From Gammaproteobacteria bacterium (GTDB taxonomy: Bacteria; Pseudomonadota; Gammaproteobacteria; Pseudomonadales; Cellvibrionaceae), in contig JAGKWO010000005.1 in the NCBI GenBank assembly GCA_021151835.1, positions 62,001-126,000 on the forward strand: 64,000 nt of DNA. Direction: 5' to 3'. The position numbers and the translations under genes were made by a program. Below, one piece after another: positions 61,962 to 64,000 of this stretch (the stretch's first letter is position 1; each line of letters starts with the position of its first letter). The notes under the pieces are model-generated. The model had not been told where the DNA came from and made no database searches. It saw nothing but the letters and a program-made list of their open reading frames with translations.

Positions 61962-62219
61962 CTAGCGAATAAATTTCGCCACATACCAACAGCTGGCTTC
62001 AATCTGCAGCCCCTGCTCCCTTGCCCATACTAACCCGTTCCGCACCAATTTCTCCGCATGGCCTTTGCCGCGAAACGCCGGGGGCACATAGGTGCTGTAA
62101 AAATTCACTGCGGGTTTATCGCCCTGGTTAAATAAACGATAAGCAAGTACCGCTTCTTCACCACTTTCTTCCCGGATCACAAACTTATGCTGCCCGGATA
62201 AATGTTGTACATCACTCAT
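61962..62219 (-). CDS. Small GNAT-like acetyltransferase (YjdJ/NATD1 type)
   Basis: An 85-residue mini-GNAT. AVLAYRLFNQGDKPAVNFYS, then TYVPPAFRGKGHAEKLVRNG includes the acetyl-CoA loop RGKGHA, and the ending ASCWYVAKFI with its cysteine is typical of the YjdJ/GTLF3B group. The substrate is unknown. It lies 20 bases upstream of the prepilin-like gene and ends the divergent space after rimO. Confidence 0.88.
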   Translation of the reverse strand: MSDVQHLSGQHKFVIREESGEEAVLAYRLFNQGDKPAVNFYSTYVPPAFRGKGHAEKLVRNGLVWAREQGLQIEASCWYVAKFIR

Positions 62220-62250
62220 AATATGCCACCGTAAAAATATAGCCCATAAA

Positions 62251-62286
62251 AAAATCCCCTGTCACTGGCGGCGAACAGGGGATTTT
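62251..62286. terminator. Terminator after rimO
   Basis: Perfect 12-bp stem AAAATCCCCTGT (62251-62262) and ACAGGGGATTTT (62275-62286) with a 12-base loop, 13 bases past the rimO stop. Confidence 0.88.
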
Positions 62287-62299
62287 CAGGTGGGGATTT

Positions 62300-63703
62300 T
62301 TAAACCTTCGAGCCCCAGAGGTCATATTCATCGGAATGTTCGATCAACACATTCACCAGATCGCCCGGCTTCACATCGTCTTCGCCATTCAAATACACAC
62401 AGCCATCGATTTCCGGTGCATCCGCGAAACAGCGGCCAATTGCACCTTCCTCATCAACTTCATCGATCAGGACCTGCAAGGTTTGACCCACTTTCAGTTT
62501 CAAACGTTCAGTCGAGATACGTTGCTGCAATTGCATAAAACGATCATAGCGCTCTTGCTTGATTTCATCGGGAACATGATCAGGCAAATCGTTCGCTTTC
62601 GCACCATCAACCGGTGAATACTGGAAGCAACCCACACGATCCAATTGCGCCTCTTCAAGGAAATTCAGCAATTCCTGGAAATCCTCTTCGGTTTCACCCG
62701 GGAATCCCACAATAAAGGTTGAACGAATAGTGAGGTTCGGCACTTGTTCACGCCAATTCCTGATGCGTTCCAGCGTCTTTTCCACCTGGCCGGGGCGACG
62801 CATTTTGCGCAGGAGCGTCGGGCTGGCATGCTGGAATGGAATATCGAGGTAAGGCAGTACTTTGCCCTGCGCCATTAACGGAATAATGTTATCCACGTGC
62901 GGATAAGGGTAGACGTAATGCAAGCGCACCCACACGCCCAATTCGCCCAATGCAGCAGCAAGCTGGTACATATCGGTTTTGAGCGGGCGACCATCCCAGA
63001 AATCGGTGCGATGCTTGATATCCACACCGTAAGCGGAAGTGTCCTGGGAAATAATCAGCAGCTCTTTTACGCCGGCTTTGACCAGGCGCTCAGCCTCGCC
63101 CATTACCTGGCCAATCGGGCGGCTAACCAGTTTGCCGCGCATATCCGGGATGATGCAGAAACTGCACGAATGGTTGCAGCCTTCCGAGATTTTCAAATAC
63201 GCATAATGGCGCGGGGTAAGCTTGATACCTTGCGGCGGTACCAGATCGGTAAACGGATTGTGCTGTGGCTTGGGCGGTAAATGTTGATGAACCTGGGATA
63301 ATACTTCTTCGTAAGCATGGGCCCCGGTAATACCCAGGACATTGGGATGAACCTGGATAATTTCGTCCTTCTTGGCACCCAAACAACCCGTTACCAATAC
63401 TTTACCGTTCTCCGCCAGGGCTTCGCCAATTGCCCCCAATGATTCCTGTACGGCGCTGTCGATAAAACCACAGGTATTAACGATCACCATATCGGCGTCG
63501 TTGTAGGTCGGCACAATGTTGTACCCCTCGGTGCGTAATTGCGTGAGGATACGCTCGGAATCCACCAGGTTTTTGGGGCATCCGAGCGATACAAAACCAA
63601 TGGTATTCCCTTTGTTGCTACCGGATTGCACCTGACTGGCCAGGGTCTTGGCCGGGGTATCCAGGGTTGTAGTTTGGCTGGGGTCAAAGGAATTTACAGT
63701 CAT
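62300..63703 (-). CDS. rimO: Ribosomal protein S12 methylthiotransferase
   Basis: A 467-residue radical SAM enzyme that methylthiolates an aspartate of ribosomal protein S12. The N-terminal UPF0004 domain has SLGCPKNLVDSE and NTCGFIDSAVQESL, whose cysteines hold the second cluster. The radical SAM site is SEGCNHSCSFCIIPDMRG (CxxxCxxC). The C-terminal TRAM domain ends in LIEHSDEYDLWG, which is characteristic of RimO rather than MiaB. Confidence 0.96.
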   Translation of the reverse strand: MTVNSFDPSQTTTLDTPAKTLASQVQSGSNKGNTIGFVSLGCPKNLVDSERILTQLRTEGYNIVPTYNDADMVIVNTCGFIDSAVQESLGAIGEALAENGKVLVTGCLGAKKDEIIQVHPNVLGITGAHAYEEVLSQVHQHLPPKPQHNPFTDLVPPQGIKLTPRHYAYLKISEGCNHSCSFCIIPDMRGKLVSRPIGQVMGEAERLVKAGVKELLIISQDTSAYGVDIKHRTDFWDGRPLKTDMYQLAAALGELGVWVRLHYVYPYPHVDNIIPLMAQGKVLPYLDIPFQHASPTLLRKMRRPGQVEKTLERIRNWREQVPNLTIRSTFIVGFPGETEEDFQELLNFLEEAQLDRVGCFQYSPVDGAKANDLPDHVPDEIKQERYDRFMQLQQRISTERLKLKVGQTLQVLIDEVDEEGAIGRCFADAPEIDGCVYLNGEDDVKPGDLVNVLIEHSDEYDLWGSKV

Positions 63704-63887
63704 AAGTGCTCAGGAAGTCCGGGGGACAGAAAAAAGGCGGCTATTGTAGGGGTTTAGCGGGCGTTTTGCATGTAGTAGATGGTTATAAAAACCGCGCCGG
63801 GCTAAACCGTCATCCGGCATTCGAGGAATTGTCATGGAGCAATGGTAGTTTCCGGGTTTCATAACATCTTCCCTGAAAGGATAATCC

Positions 63888-64000
63888 ATGAAAAAAATCC
63901 CGTTACTCATCGCCGGCCTAAGCACCTTTCCCATGATTTCACTCCCCATGACCGCAATGGCCAACCCCGATGTCACAACCCGTGAGTATAAGTTGCTGCT
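63888..64000 (+). CDS. Start of a secreted protein, cut by the window end
   Basis: ATG at 63888 follows GAAAGG by six bases and opens a clear signal peptide (MKKIPLLIAGLSTFPMISLP, then MTAMANPD with cleavage likely after MTAMA). Only 37 codons are visible, so the function cannot be told. It is divergent from rimO. A minus-strand frame across the same bases is an artefact. Confidence 0.6.
   Translation, partial: MKKIPLLIAGLSTFPMISLPMTAMANPDVTTREYKLL

Noticed and set aside
1..64000. CRISPR arrays, rRNA, tRNA, transposase and integrase genes
   Set aside because: Looked for regularly spaced repeats, conserved RNA gene sequences and recombinase motifs; none was recognised.

Overview
The window looks like chromosomal DNA of a polysaccharide-degrading gammaproteobacterium of the Cellvibrio type. 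The inference rests on gene content: a lipoprotein GH3 beta-glucosidase beside a DUF1080 (3-keto-disaccharide hydrolase-like) protein, a flavin-dependent tryptophan-halogenase-family protein, a TonB/ExbB/ExbD/ExbD/TPR energy module, and a fimL-nudC / dnaQ-rnhA-methyltransferase-gloB-mltD neighbourhood like that of Pseudomonas. No rRNA, tRNA, CRISPR array, transposase or integrase gene was seen.

Layout. 1-2.1 kb: glycogen synthesis (3' end of glgB, then glgA). 2.2-9.4 kb: a tight minus-strand operon of an M3 metallopeptidase and an oligopeptide ABC importer whose two ATPases are fused. 9.7-11.3 kb: a CheC-like phosphatase coupled to a PAS-GGDEF diguanylate cyclase. 11.3-13.0 kb and 17.4-20.6 kb: AT-rich accessory patches of small, mostly unknown ORFs on the plus strand, with integron-cassette-like junctions, decayed genes, a C4-like antisense RNA facing its own target, and two secreted Cys-pair proteins. 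Between them lie a LysR regulator, an old-yellow-enzyme reductase and the halogenase. 20.7-24.7 kb: GH3 glucosidase and DUF1080 protein. 25.0-26.2 kb: a 59-aa ORF and a solo SIR2-like protein. 26.2-32.3 kb: a four-gene envelope operon of unknown function (lipoprotein, DUF4230, DUF2339, DUF3999).

32.3-34.6 kb: pabB and a dienelactone hydrolase. 34.8-38.7 kb: the TonB module. 39.2-44.5 kb: fpr, etfA, etfB, a divergent LysR gene and ETF-ubiquinone oxidoreductase, a coherent electron-transfer block. 44.5-54.6 kb: housekeeping genes (msrA, sohB, nudC, fimL, dnaQ, rnhA, gloB, mltD). 54.8-63.7 kb: phosphoglucomutase, a pirin-LysR pair divergent from two reductases with a clear operator between them, OsmC, a thioredoxin-fold protein, a lone prepilin-like protein, a small GNAT protein and rimO. 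The window ends in the first codons of a secreted protein.

The most unusual parts are the cassette-like small-gene patches, the C4-like RNA module, the Cys-pair peptides, the solo SIR2 protein and the DUF2339/DUF3999/DUF4230 operon. All family assignments come from reading the translations; no database search was run.
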